DNA from: Cephalotus follicularis
Taxonomy: Eukaryota > Streptophyta > Magnoliopsida > Oxalidales > Cephalotaceae
NCBI GenBank assembly: GCA_001972305.1
Contig: BDDD01001821.1
Span: forward strand, 70,715-134,714
Direction of reading: 5' to 3'
Length of the DNA: 64,000 nt
Notes under the pieces: model-generated
What the model was told of the DNA's origin: nothing
Databases searched by the model: none
The model's input: only the letters and a program-made list of their open reading frames with translations
Program-made: the position numbers and the translations under genes
In this document: one piece after another, positions 10,011 through 22,728 of the stretch
Layout of the letters: each line of letters starts with the position of its first letter
Position numbering within the stretch: position 1 is the first letter of the stretch

Positions 10011-13000
10011 ATGCTGACTCAACTTATATTTCCTTATCTAGGTTTCTATAAAATGGCTTTACAATCTACTATGTCCCACATTCTAGAGACAAATAAATTG
10101 ATAGGCCCAAACTTCATCGATTGGCAACGTAAACTCAAATTCATCCTAACGGCCAATAAATTGGCGTATGTGAAGAAATGGGGGCCTCCATGACTAGGTG
10201 ATGATCCTACGCCTGATGAGTGCGATCGTCTGGCCATGTGGCTGGAGGACGATGAGCATGCTCGGTGTATCGCCCTTTTGGGGATCACACCGGAGCTGCA
10301 ACGTAAGTATGAGAAGATTGAGACCTTATCCGCTATACTACATGATCTCGAGGAGATATATTGGGCCGGGTCTAGGACTCAGAGGCTTAATCTCTCACGC
10401 AAGCTCTTCAAGGCGCAGATGCTAGAGGGAGCTTCAGTCCATGATCATGGACTGGAGATGATAAACATGATTGAGCAGCTTACTCAATTAGGGTTTGTCA
10501 TGGATCATGATTTGCAGATAGATCTTATCCTTACATCCCTCCCTGGATCGTTCTCACAGTTTGTGGAGTATTTTCACTTGATTGAGATAGAAGTAACTCT
10601 TTCTGAGTTAGTTTCTATGTTGAGAACGGCAGAGGCCAATCTTGACTCTAAGAAGTCAGAGATCCCAGCCCAGGAGGGCAAGCTTGGAGTTAGTGGGAGG
10701 GATGCCAAGAATCTAATGAAGCAGCTAGCTGCTGAAGGTGCTTGTTTTCAGTGTGGTAAGACCGGACACTGGAAAAAGGATTGTCTAGTTACTGGTGCTG
10801 GAGTCTCTTCTGATGTTTTGCATGGTGCAAGTACATCGGGTATGTTCATGATTGAACTAAATCTAACTTTGAATAGCAGTTCTTCATAGGTATTGGATAC
10901 TGGATGTGGAACTAACCTTTGCAATTCATTGCAGGGACTAAGAAAAGTTAGAAAGCTTAGAGCTGGAGACTTGGACTTACGACTTGGGGATGGATCTAGG
11001 ATCATCGCTGAGGCTGTAGGGATTTATGATATTACTTTATGTAATGGTCATGTATTGACACTTGATCCATGTTATTTCATTTCAAACGTTGTAAGGAATA
11101 TTATAAGTGTTTCATACTTATGTAATTTGGGCTTGGAGCTCAGATTCCAAGACATTCAATGTTTTGTTTATTTTGACAATGTTTGTGTCGGTAATGGTTC
11201 TATCGATAATGGATTATTTGTCTTAAATACTGCAAAATCCAAAGTCCTATCCATAGAGCAAAGTAATAAGAAAAGACAAAGGGAAACTGAGTTAAATAAA
11301 TCCTATACCTGGCATTGTAGACTTGGTCATCTAAGTGATGCTAGACTATCACAATTGGTTAAGGATGATCTCCTTGATATCCAAGACTTAGAGTCTTATC
11401 CAACTTGTGAATCTTGTTTATTGGGAAAGATGACCAAATCACCCTTCTCTGGTCAAGGAGAAAGGGCAATGGACTTACTAGGTTTAGTCCATACTGACGT
11501 ATGTGGTCCTATGTTAGTCAGGGCGCGAGGTGGTTATATCTACTTCATAACCTTTACCGACGATTTATCTAGGTATGGTTATGTGTATCTGATGAAACAC
11601 AAGTCAGAATCCTTTGAGAAATTTAAGGAGTTCAGACTTGAAGTAGAAAAACAAACACGTAAATCCATTAAAATACTTCGGTCGGACCGAGGTAGAGAAT
11701 ACCTGTCAGCTGAATTCCTAGGTTATCTTAGAGATAACGGAATTCTATCTCAGTGGACTCCTCCTAGAACACCACAGCATAATGGTGTGTCCGAAAGGAG
11801 GAATCGGACTTTGTTAGACATGGTTTGATCGATGATGTCTTTTGCTGACCTTCCTACCTATCTCTGGGGTTATGCACTAGATAGATGGAAAGATCGAGAC
11901 TTATAAAGCTCGATTAGTGGCGAAAGGGTATAGGCAACGACATGGAGTCGACTATACTGAGACTTTCTCACCTATCACCACGCTTAAATCCATTAGGATT
12001 TTGCTTGATATTACCACTCATTACGATTATGAGATATGGCAAATGGATGTCAAGACGGCATTTTTAAATGGGCGTCTTGAAGAGGATATTTATATGTCCC
12101 AACCCGAGGGGTTTACATCTTCCGAGCACCCGCACATGGTGTGCAAGCTCGAACGATCCATCTATGGACTAAAGCAAGCATCTCGTAGCTGGAATCTACG
12201 TTTTGATGAAGTAGTCAAAGCTTTTGACTTCGTTAAAAATGTAGATGAGCCCTGTGTTTATCGAAAGAAAGAGGGTCCTAGTATCACTTTCTTAGTGCTA
12301 TATGTTGATGACATTCTACTCATTGGGAATGATGTAGGGATGTTGCAGTCTGCAAAGATATGGCTAACTAAGAATTTTTCCATGAAAGATTTGGGAGAAG
12401 CCACCTATATACTGGGTATAAGGATCTTAGGGGATAGATCCAATAGGTTTCTTGGGCTTTCCCAAAGCCAGTACATCAGCAAAGTGTTGAAAAGGTTTAG
12501 CATGGAGAATTCCTAGAGAGGCCTATTGCCAATAGGTGAAGGAATTCATCTTTCTCGAAAGATGTCTCCTCAGACATCTGAAGAGAGAGCACGCATGAGT
12601 CGGATACCTTATACTTCGGCAGTAGGTCGATCATGTATGCCATGTTATGTACTAGGCCTGATGTCGCACTTGCCCTGGGTATGGCAAGTCGTTTTCAGTC
12701 TGATCCCGGTGCGAAGCACTGGGAAGTGGTCAAGGGAATCCTGAAGTACCTTAGGAGGACTCAGGATATGTTCTTGATACATGGAAAAGATAGTGAATTG
12801 AAATTGGAGGGCTTTACAGACTCCAGTTTTGATAGTGATCCGGATGATCAAAAATCAGTCTCTGGGTACGTTTTTGTACTTAATGGTGGAGCTGTGAGCT
12901 GGCGCAGTTCTAAACAAGGGACTATTGCGGATTCTACCACAGAAGCCGAGTATATAGCAGCCTCAGACGCCGCCAAGGAGGGTGTTTGGATGCGCAAGTT

Positions 13001-13290
13001 CATTACTGAACTAGGAGTTGTTCCTTCCATAATTAGTCCAGTTGTAATATACTGTGATAATAATGGGGCTGTAGCACAAGCCAAGGAACCACGGTCTCAC
13101 CAGTGATCCAAACACATCGAGTGGCGCTATCATTTAATCCGAGAGACTATTGGTAGGGGAGATATACAGCTTGAGAGGGTCTCCTCAGAGGAGAACACAG
13201 CAGATCCACTGACCAAGGCAATGGGCACCAAGGCTCTGGAGCTTCATCATGGGACGATGGGTCTAGTCTATAGGAATTCATGGCTTGAGG
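10011..13290 (+). pseudogene. Copia A plus copy: gag-pol remnants
   Basis: In Ty1/copia order the region shows a UBN2-type gag (about 10050-10720); a CCHC knuckle (CFQCGKTGHWKKDC, about 10744); a protease motif (DTGCGTN, about 10896); the GAG-pre-integrase zinc region (H..H and C..C) near 11310-11430; integrase core (HTDVCGPM, SDRGREY, NGVSERRNRTLLD); reverse transcriptase (FLNGRLEEDIYM, YVDD about 12300); and RNase H (FTDSSF, STTEAEYIA). Integrase before reverse transcriptase fixes the copia superfamily. Lineage is uncertain; the long LTRs recall Angela/TAR-like groups. It is a fossil with about half a dozen breaks. Confidence 0.9.
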
Positions 13291-13292
13291 GT

Positions 13293-13304
13293 CAAGTGGG
13301 AGAT
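13293..13304 (+). other. Polypurine tract of A plus copy
   Basis: CAAGTGGGAGAT directly precedes the LTR start TGTTAG. The same tract type adjoins the LTRs of copia E, C and B in this window. Confidence 0.85.
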
Positions 13305-14485
13305 TGTTAGATATAGTGACCCGATAAGCCATTAGATGGGTTGTGATATTATATCTTACCATGTATGGAACAATCTTATTCCTTATATATGATGCATGCT
13401 AAATTTGTTATGGCTATATCACTTGTATTTTATCACATAATTGAAGTTGTTTATTAATTACCTACTTATACTAGTGATGCCCTGAAATAAGGTTGGATGC
13501 CTGGCATGGTGGCTGTGAGACTGGTTACCTATTCCTTATGTCAAATTTGTTCCAAGTCATAGGTTCACTTTGTGGGCATTAGTGAACCGGATAGACTTGC
13601 GAGTATGTTGCCTGCTCATGGAATCTGTCTTTTAGAAAGACGTCGATGCTTAACTCTTTTTAAAGACGTCGATGTCTTTTAGAAAGCGTCAATGTCTTTA
13701 GTGCCACATTGCATAGGCGTCGATGTCTTTTGGAAGACGTCGACGTCTTTGAGCAGAACGTGCAACCTGTGCACGAGCTCACTTCGTGGGCACGTTTTCT
13801 CTCTCATTTCCAGCAACCATCTCCCATTCTTTATGTTATGGGAATGTGTGGATCATGGCCACAGACTCCCTAGGAGTGAGGGCCATGATCCTAAGTGAGT
13901 GGGAGAGTGGGAGAGAGAATTTGGAGGCTAGTGATAAGGATTTCTGCAGAAAATGAAAAGGTGAGTTTTGAGAAGTTTTGCTGGGCAAGAGGCTTCGATT
14001 TTCTCTCTGCAGTGTGTTCCTTTCATTTGTGATACACCAAGCAAGAGCTTGTCTAGCGTGGATTGATCATTGACTTCATTGGTCAATATCAATTTACCTT
14101 TCCTAAGCTAAGTGAGAGAGAGTGAGTTCAAACACTTCATCATTGCTGGTTAGGTTGTTTGTTGTTCCTGAGACTTGGAGTACATCAAAGGGAATCTACT
14201 CAAGCTTGTAGTGGCAAAGAAAGAAGGAGCCTTCACCCGCTGGTATAATACTTGGTCCTTCTTCCTTTTTCCATGCTTGTGTGTCACCATTGTTTGCAAT
14301 AGTGACACCAATTCAATTTTGTTGATGTTGTGGTGATCCATGTGGTCTGTGGACATGCCATAATGGATTGGTTTTGTTTTATTGGGTGTTCTTCCGCTGC
14401 CATGATTGTATGTTTTGTTTTATTCTACACCCTTTACACCATTGTCCATTTATGGCATTGGATTCGGTTTTGTCCGTTTCAATCA
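13305..14485 (+). repeat. Copia A plus copy: 3' LTR
   Basis: It begins TGTTAGATATAGTGACCCG after the polypurine tract and ends TTTCAATCA. It carries the LTR palindrome array at 13628-13752. It is shorter than the 2.16-kb sister LTR at 15939-18097. At 14486 it meets inverted leader sequence head to head. Confidence 0.85.
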
Positions 14486-14486
14486 T

Positions 14487-15938
14487 TAACACCCACACGT
14501 AGGCGTGTCCAAGTGCTAAAACATAGCCACCCTTTGCGGTGCCCAACACCGACGTTGACATAATATCCCCAAGTCATCAGCCTCAGCTAGGGCATGACAA
14601 ACCAACAACCCAGGAACACTACTCAACGAAAATTGTGGAAGGCCACGGGGAACCTCTCCATGGATTCCTACGTTAAGACTTATTATTGAATTGAGGGAAT
14701 TTGCGGTCTCAAATTTTAATTACCGAGCCATTAATTAATTCTTTGGTTATATTAGCCAATTCCAATTAATTACGGCTAATCATGCAAGACGTGTATCTTA
14801 TGCACCTTGGACATATTTCTAAAATATGTCAATGGATTGGCCAGGACATTATTAGTAATGACTTGAGCCCAAAGTCACTACTAGGTGTTCGTAGGTGTTA
14901 AAGATTTAAATCTATTTATTACAACAATAACCATGCATACATGGCCTTCAAAAGTCTTGTACTTCATTTCTCATTTCCTCCATCTCTCCTTGCAAGGTCT
15001 TCTTTTACAAAAAGAACAATACATTTTCGAAAAGAAAATTACATTTAAAATTACAAGGAGAAATTACAAAGGTAAGGAAAAATAAATAGTGCACGTAGCC
15101 ACCTAATTACAGACCCTTAAAGATAATAAATAAATAAAATCCATTCACACATAGAAAACCATAAACTAGGTCAAAGTCCTTTTTCGGGCCATCCATTGTG
15201 CATAAGATTTATATTATATCCAATATAATAAAACCACAAATAAAACAAATGCCATAAATGATAACCAATTACACAATTTAATTCAATGATTGTTAATTGA
15301 TCAAACTCCCACTAAATCAAGCAATGATTTTTAATCTTCCATGTGCCAAAATGCATAAAATCCAATTTTATCGAAACCAGTTTTTTTTTTTTATAAAAGA
15401 CATCGACGCCTTTCCAAAGGGCATCGACGTGTTTTCTGGAAAAACATGAACAAAGCGTCGATGCAAAAACATAGCATCAATGCGTTTCACAAGAACAGTT
15501 GACAAAGGCGTCGACGTCCAACAAGAACATCGACGCGTTTCACAAAAATATGAACAAGACATCGACGTCTATCACTAAAGTCGATGTCTATCCTGGGAAT
15601 TTGAACATGACATCGACATCTACCAAGGACGTTGACATCTTTAGCCCCCTGGGCAGTTTCTGCATTTCTAAAAATGCTGAATTCAATGGTTTAGACTATG
15701 AAATACCATTCTGGCATTCCAAAATCCACTATGCATGTTCCAAACATAATTCTAAACACATTAAAACAACATTCCCAGCACAAAAACACAATGAAATCCA
15801 ATTTCATGCAATTTTCATTAAGGCACTTAGAAAATTTAGTTTGATCATAAAACACATCCATTGATTAAACTATTAATCAGTACATCATCTAAGGTATGCA
15901 TATTCAATTAAGGATGATGTGGGACGCTCTGATACCAC
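14487..15938 (-). repeat. Inverted copy of the A leader
   Basis: This is the reverse complement of about 8228-9680, with a palindrome array at 15400-15640. It belongs to the original minus-strand A insertion and ends at a minus-strand primer-binding site (15926-15937). With 8228-9680 it forms inverted arms of about 1.45 kb separated by about 4.8 kb. Confidence 0.85.
15926..15937 (-). other. Primer-binding site of minus-strand A
   Basis: GCTCTGATACCA on the plus strand is the reverse complement of the copia primer-binding site TGGTATCAGAGC. It is separated by one base from the LTR start at 15939. Confidence 0.9.
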
Positions 15939-18097
15939 TGATGGAATCGGACAAAACCGAGTCCGGTGCCAAAATGGACAAAGGGTGTAAATGGTGTAGA
16001 ATAAAACTTAATCATACAATCATGGCAGCGGAATAACACCCTAAATAACAAAACTAGTCCATAATGACACGTCCACAGATCACATGGATCACCACAACAT
16101 CAACAGAATTGAATTGGTGTCACCATTGTAAACAATGGTGACACACAAGAATGGCATAAGGAAGAAGGAGCAAGAATTATACCAGTGGGTGAAGGCTCCT
16201 TCTTTCTTTGCCGCTACAAGCTTGAGTAGATTCCCTTCGATGTTCTCCAAGCCTCAGGAATAACAAACAATCCAACCAGCAAAGCTAAAGAGCATGAACT
16301 CTCTCTCTTTCTCACTTAGCTTAGAAAAGGTAAATTGATATTGACCAATGAAGTCAATGATCAATCCACCCTAGATAAGCCTTTGCTTGGTGTATATCAG
16401 ATGAAGGAACACTCACAAACTGCAGAGAAATCCGAGTTCTCTATTTCCCAGCAAAAACTCAAACTTTTTCCTCCTATTTACTTTCTGCAGAAAATGCCTA
16501 TAACTAGCCTCATTTTCTCTCTCCCAATCTCCCATTCACTTAGGATCATGACCTTCACTCCCTGGGAGTCCGAAGCCATGATTCCCACGTTTCTAAAACG
16601 TGTAAAATCCAGAGAAACCGGCAAAGGATGTGAGAGAAAACGTGCCCACGAAGTGAGCTCGTGCACAGGTTGCACGTTCTGCTCAAAGACATCGACGTCT
16701 TCCAAAAGACATTGACGCCCATGCCATGTGGCACTAAATACATCGACGCTTTCTAAAAGACATCGACGTCTTTAAAAGAGTTAAGCATCGACGTCTTTCT
16801 AAAAGACATCGGCGTCTTCTGGCCAGTCAAGCATAAAAAGTCTAACTCTTTTAGTGATCTCATGTACCTTTCAAATATTGGTTAAGTAAGATCAAGCATA
16901 TGTGTTTCCAAAAAATGCAAAATCCACACAACCGATATTTGACACCAAGACTTAATATGTCTAACATATTAAAGATCTAATCATTATAAGGTCGGGACCC
17001 TTTAAAATCTTGGTTAAAAAGAGAGGTGTTCTCAAATTACCGAAATACCCCTAGGTTCGGTTTAGCCATTCTAAATGGTCCTCGACCAATTTAAATGCTA
17101 TTGGAATAATATCCAAATATTATCCATATGGAAAAATTAATCTAATTAATTTTCCCACACCTCAATAACCAAAGATTTTCTAAGTCGTCGGTTCGCGTGT
17201 ACTATAATCCCTTGTCATGCTTGGCCCCGATTGAGGTCTAGGGTAAGGATATGTGTCAACCCTAGATAAAAACTCAATGGCTAAAATATCTGATCATTAC
17301 TAGGACCTTTGGTAAACTCTCCGGAAATCTAATTTCCAGTCTGCCTCAACCTTGGCCAAGGATTTCATAAGTCCAAAGTATAATCAGACCATAATAGGGC
17401 CGATCACCTTCGCTCAGGTGTGACAATCCCTTATTGTGAACTCACTTATATTCGTATAGATTCAATCATACCCAAAGAGCACCCGATTGCCAGCCCTGCG
17501 TAAGGATTGGGTAAGGTGGAGATCAAAGCATAACCGTCTCCATACAATATAGAGTAGTCGCTCAGGTCTAAGGATCAGACGAGTTAAAGAACTCGCTAAG
17601 TTATGATCACTTATACACAACCGCAACAAGTAGGAGTCACTACTGACACGAGAATAGCGACTATCCAAATGGTGTCTCCTACGCGGGTCCTGTTCAGTGT
17701 ACACGCTCTCAGTGCGCACCCCATATTTGCCCTAGTGTCCAACACAGATGGTAGTGAGAGAATCCATCCCCCGATTCCATGAGCAGGCAACATACACACA
17801 AGTCTATCCGGTTCACTAATGCCCACAAAGTGAACCTATGACTTGGAACAAGTTTGACATAAGGAATAAGGTAACCAGTCTCACAGCCTCCATGCCAGGC
17901 ATCCAACCTTATGTCGGGGCATCACTAGTATAAGTAGGTAATTAATAAACTACTTCAATTATGTGATAAAATACAAGTGATATAGCCATAAAAAATTTAG
18001 CATGCATCATATATATATAAGAATAAGATTGTTCCATACATGGTAAGACATAATATGACAACCCATCTAATGGCTTGTCGGGTCACTATATCTAACA
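15939..18097 (-). repeat. Copia A minus-strand 5' LTR, full length 2,159 bp
   Basis: This is the most complete LTR of family A. On the minus strand it opens TGTTAGATATAGTGACCCG (ending at 18097) and closes GATTCCATCA (at 15939). It contains a palindrome array at 16687-16822 with units of the form GACATCGACGTC. It abuts the CTACC duplication at 18098-18102. Confidence 0.9.
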
Positions 18098-19030
18098 CTA
18101 CCATGCACCAAGATGCCATCAACTTTATGCAAAAATGTGATAAGTGTCAGAAGAATGCCAACATCAATAGAAGACCATCAGAGCCTCTGACATCCATCAC
18201 TGCTCCTTGGCCCTTCACACAGTGGGAAATGAACTTTGTGGGACCATTACCTGTGGTACTAGGGCAGAGAAGTGGAAGGAGAGCCTTTAGCCATAATAAC
18301 GGAGAGCAAGATGGAGAGCTTTGTCTAGAAATCAATCATATGCAGATTTGGGGTCCCCAGAGTAATTGTCTCTGATAATGGGATGCAATTTTATTGTGAA
18401 GCCTTCCGAAATTTTTGCAAGGAGTGGAGAATTGAACATAGGCTTGCCTCCGTAGCCTACCCTCCGAGTAATGGCCAAGCATAGGTCATCAACAGAGAAA
18501 TCATCTTAGGGTTGAAGAAACGTCTCAAAGCTAGCAAAGGAACATGGAAAGAGGAACTCCCCAGTCTGTTGTGGGTTTATAGAACTACTCATCGGACCAC
18601 AACTGGAGAGTCACCATTTAGCATTTGTTTCGGATCAGAAGCTATGATACCAGTCAAGATTGGAGTGCAATCTCTTAGAGTTGTACATTTCAATCAAACT
18701 GAGATTGAAGAAGGCTTGAGAGCACTCCTCGACTTAGTGGAAGAACTCAGAGATAAAGCAGCTATCAGAGTAGCAGTCTACCAACAAAGGGTGAGCCGCT
18801 ATTATAACAAAAGCATAAACCTCATACCACTAAGGGAGGGAGACTTAGTCCTCAGAAACGCGGCAATCGCTGACCCTACCAGCACTAAAGGGAAGTTAGC
18901 TCCTAATTGGGAAGGACCCTACAAGGTGAAGAAGGTGCTCCTACCAGAAATATTCAAACTTGAAACTCTGGGGGGCAGAGAGATTCCTAGGGCTTGGAAT
19001 TGCGAGAACCTACGGAAGTATTACCAATGA
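18098..19030 (+). pseudogene. Gypsy D: integrase (Tat-like), continued
   Basis: The sequence picks up the integrase zinc finger at CDKCQ (about 18138), then NFVGPLPV, SDNGMQF, an integrase core with a WVYRTTHRTTTGESPF block, and the C-terminal LAPNWEGPYKV block, ending in LRKYYQ and a stop at 19028-19030. The combination of YRTT.R..TGE.PF with LAPNWEGPY is typical of Ty3/gypsy Tat-lineage integrase. Reverse transcriptase and upstream parts of D are not in the window. It is a fossil with several breaks, older than both E and A, which lie inside it. Confidence 0.85.
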
Positions 19031-19204
19031 AGTTTGTAAAAATGTACAAGTATTCAAGACATGTCAATAAAGAGATTTTTCTTTAAACTCAAGAGCCAGT
19101 TCCAAGTTTGCAAGGGACAGGAGGTCCAATGTTCACATCTTTAAACCTCTGAACAGCCTCCAACAGTTCCCTCAACAAAAGCTTCATTACAAGCTTATCA
19201 AACT

Positions 19205-19521
19205 AGACTCCTAAGGGAGCATTCAGAGAAGACTCCCAAGGGAGCGATCAGATCAGACCAAGGTCTTAGGCAGACTAAGGTCTCGAGAAGACTAATGTCT
19301 CAAACAGACTAAAGTCTCCAATAAAAAGACTCCTAAGGGAGGAACCTTAAAAGACTCCTAAGGGAGCAATAAAAAAAGGACTCCTAAGGGAGCACTCAGA
19401 GAAGACTCCTAAGGGAGTAATCAAGAAAGACTCCTAAGGGAGCAATTAAAGAAAGACTCCTAAGGGAGTAGTTAAAGAACACACCCACGAGAGCAATCAA
19501 AGAAGACTCCCAAGGGAGCAA
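19205..19521 (+). repeat. Tandem GACTCCTAAGGGAGCA repeats of element D
   Basis: About ten copies of a 15-16-bp unit, GACTCCTAAGGGAGCA or close variants, occur with irregular 4-30-bp spacers. The unit contains a palindrome (CTCCTAAGGGAG, near-perfect) and could form small hairpins. A last diverged copy is at about 19770. The array sits between pol and the antisense gene. Confidence 0.8.
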
Positions 19522-19862
19522 ATGCTGGTCGGCAAACCCATAAGATCTTGTAGACCAGTCCTAAGATCGTATCTTGATCTGCAAACTCATAAGAACTCGC
19601 AAATATCAAGTTCGTTGGCTGGGCGGTTTGATACAAGTTCCCAAAAGCTCAGTCGACCTGGTCTAAAAAACATCATACCAGACCCTGATCTGCAAACCCG
19701 TAAGAACTTGTTAGACAAGAAACAAATCTTGGTCTACGAACACATGAGAACTCAATAGACTAAGTGAAAATTCCTAAGGGAGTTGTAAAAGCTTGAATGA
19801 AGCAAAAGTTACGTTTTATTACTTAAGGGAAAATTACACAAGTGTACAAAAAGAACAATTCA

Positions 19863-22200
19863 AACACTGTCATCCCTTAAAGGGGCACTATTTAAATGAG
19901 AAGAAGAAGACTCTTGGAAGTTCTCAGGTTGAGGAGTCAAGATAGTCTCTACAGCAGGTCCAGAGTAAAGGACAATGGCCCCTGAGTGCTTTGCCCTCTC
20001 CAACCCTTCATCCTCCTGGGCGAAGCTATTTTCTTCCTCTATGGTGACGCAACCTTTCACTTACTCTGCCTCAACCCGCTCGAGAAAGAAATCGAAGGCC
20101 TACACTGCCTGAGAACAAACAATAGGAGCGAAGGGAACCTCTGGATGAAGAGCAGTCACCCAGTTGTGGCAAGTGTAGAAGCCCCGACGGAAGAATGCCG
20201 CATATTCCTTCAAGACTTCCTTCTCAAAAGATGGGGAAGCCTCATAGTCCTCCATGGAATTTTCAATTAACGCCTGGAATTCAGCCGAAGCTTTGAACTC
20301 CATAAGGGCTTTGTCTACCACTGCTTGAGTCTAAACACTTCCATCTCTTGGATCTTAGAGAACCTTTCATTCGTAGCCTATAGCAGATCATGAAGATTTG
20401 TATTGTTCTTAACAACTATCTCTCTATCCCTTTTCTCCTTCACCAAAGCTTCAAGAGCCTACCTCTTCTCTTCCAGAAAAGACTCCTAGGCCCCAAGAAC
20501 CTCTTCCAGCTGGGCGTGGACCAAATTATCCGCTTGCTTGAGCTCTATGACCTCTCTGCAAAGCTGGTTGATAATTTCATGGTTGACCTTAGAGTTTTCC
20601 GTCATCAGATGGATATCATTCAGAGCCTAACAAAGAAAGACTAGAGTCAAAAGAAGAGCAGAAGGTGTATCTAAAAAGAAAAAGAGGAAGAAGTCACATA
20701 CCCTAATACTGCTCTTAGCGCAGTGATTCCAGAGCTGGTTAATGGTCCAACCCTTTCTTGCATTTAGCTCAGCGGGAAGGAAGCACGACATGCTGAGCTC
20801 AAAAGTCACCCCTGGAGTATTCAGGTCCACACCAGAGTCGCCCAATGCCTCAAGCTCTTCCTCAAACCTGTTGAAGTCCCAAGGCTCACCAAGTCGAACG
20901 GGGTCCCGAGAACTCACCACAGGGGGGACATCAATTTGCTCCGGAGAAGAGCCTTCTCCACTTCTTCCCTTCTGTTGTTTTTTTTTTGATGGAGCAGGGG
21001 GTAGGTACTCCACAACTCGTTTGCCACGGGCAGACCTTATCTCGGTAGCTGCAGCCTCCTTCTCTGCTCTCTTCTTTGCCACCTCAAAAACTTCCCTCAA
21101 GGCTCTCCGCCTTGCCTCCTCGACAACGCCCTGTTCTTTTTCTCTGTTAGCCCTCAAGAAGTCTACAGGAGGGCATCGAGAAGCCATTACTGCAGAGAAC
21201 AATGGAATTAGAGTTAAAATCATGAATTACAAAAAATAGTAAGTGAACAAAAAGAAGGAATTAGAAGCAGAGGAGGAGAGGAAGGTTTAATAGAGCTTTC
21301 CCCCTTGTCAATAGGTGCAGCTCCGGGTTCTTCTCTGTTCTCTTGAACTCCCTCTCTCTCAATCCCTACTGGGATCTCCTCCTTATCATCCAAGGCATCT
21401 CTGCGTCCTGAGGACATACTCAGCCCAACTCCAAGCAGACGATCCTTAGTTATGGTAGAATTCACCTCCTCTGGCACCTGCGCTGACAGCTTTGCAGGGT
21501 CTGCCTTCTCTGCCTCAGATAAAATTGTTCTCTAATTGAGGCGCTGGGTGTCCAACAAATCACACTAATGAGAGGGAGTGAATTCTGGGACATTCCTAAT
21601 AAGGAAGTACCTCTCCCTCCAGTTTTTGATGGATTTCGTAGGATCCACCAATAATTTTTTAGTCAGACCAGTGCGTGCCTTAAAGTAATAGCCGCGCTTG
21701 CCAAGAGACATAGCAGGAGCATGGAACTCCTTAAACAATCCCACTGTTGGTGTCACCCTTGCTTCCAAACACTTCACCAAGAAGCCCAATATGAAGCTCC
21801 AGGACCGTGCTTGAAGGAGTGGGCGATGAAGTCTAAAACTACTCAAGACCGCAATAGCGAAGGAGTGTATAGGGAGTCTCAGACCATGCGAGAGAGCATC
21901 CTTAAAAACCACAAAGAGGCCAGGTATGCTCTCAGTGGCCTCCTTGGGATCTCGTGGAAGGGAGAACACCAATCCTCTTGGGAAGTAATACTTTTTGCCC
22001 CGCTTCTCCACTTTCTCATGATGAAGTATGCTCCTATCGAAGTGGGTCCTAAAGGTTTGGGTCCCAGCCTCAGAAGAGGTGACATCAGGATTGCCCATTG
22101 CGGCGACATCCATGGCTTCCTCTATGCCAAGAGGACACTCGGCAATTGTCACCTCCTCAGTCATGTGGCGTACCTCTGCTAGAGTAGCTTATCTAGAAGT
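19863..22200 (-). pseudogene. Gypsy D: antisense gene with Transposase_28-like domain
   Basis: Minus-strand frames between pol and 3' LTR encode a protein recognisable by FVVFKDALSHGLRLPIHSF, followed by a GFLVKCLEARVTPTVGLFKEF block (about 21700-21980), as in Pfam family PF04195 ('putative gypsy type transposon'). Downstream exons encode a lysine/glutamate-rich, coiled-coil-like stretch (about 20900-21150) and an acidic end. A 3' splice site (TTCTCTGCAG) precedes MASRCPP near 21190, and a donor-like GGTATGTG lies near 20700, so the gene was probably spliced. Element K carries a homologue with the same splice landmarks. Antisense genes at this place are known in Tat elements; function unknown. 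It is a broken fossil. Confidence 0.75.
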
Positions 22201-22728
22201 TTGATTAACCCTAGCCATCAGGAACCTCGAGAAGAGAGAGAGAGAAAAGATGAGAAGCTAAGAAAAACCCAAGAGACGCCCAAACCAGTTTGCAAAACAA
22301 ATAACAGAGAACAACTCAATAAAATTTTGCTAAGAAAGATTTAAAGAAAAATCAATTGAGAGTTGGGAAGATCAAAGAGCTTTGTAGAGCAAGAACTTTG
22401 AAAATTGGAAGAAGAGTAGAGTAAAGAAACTTCTCTAAGAAGAAGGAGCAATTTAAAGGGCTCTAAACTGATTTTAGACCATGAGATCTCTGTGAAATCA
22501 AACGGCCTAGATTAGTTCATCAAATCAGACGCGGAAAACGAAGATATTGTATGCAGGAATTATGGTCATCTTGCCACGCTACAATTAATGCCAGAGATGG
22601 GCTAAAAAGTAAGGCCCATAAGCCAAAACAGGTTTAATTGCGCTCCAAAAGTCAGCCCAAAGCAAAACCACATCACTAATGCTCCTCCTTCTCTGCTAAG
22701 CACATAAAAGGAAGACCATAGGGGTATA

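Larger units (their letters stand above)
5229..18097. mobile_element. Copia A block: inverted copies of one family with flanking CTACC duplication
   Basis: The outer ends are TGATGGAATCGG at 5229 and ATATCTAACA at 18097, both ends of the same LTR on the minus strand. CTACC precedes 5229 (5224-5228) and follows 18097 (18098-18102), a perfect 5-bp target-site duplication within integrase of D. The first insertion was thus a minus-strand A element. Inside it lies a plus-strand copy of the same family (partial 5' LTR, leader, gag-pol, 3' LTR; 7291-14485), so the block holds large inverted repeats. The plus copy's two LTRs differ at roughly 26 of 720 positions by hand count (about 3.6%), suggesting one to three million years. 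Everything is broken; the plus copy has about half a dozen breaks. Confidence 0.8.
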
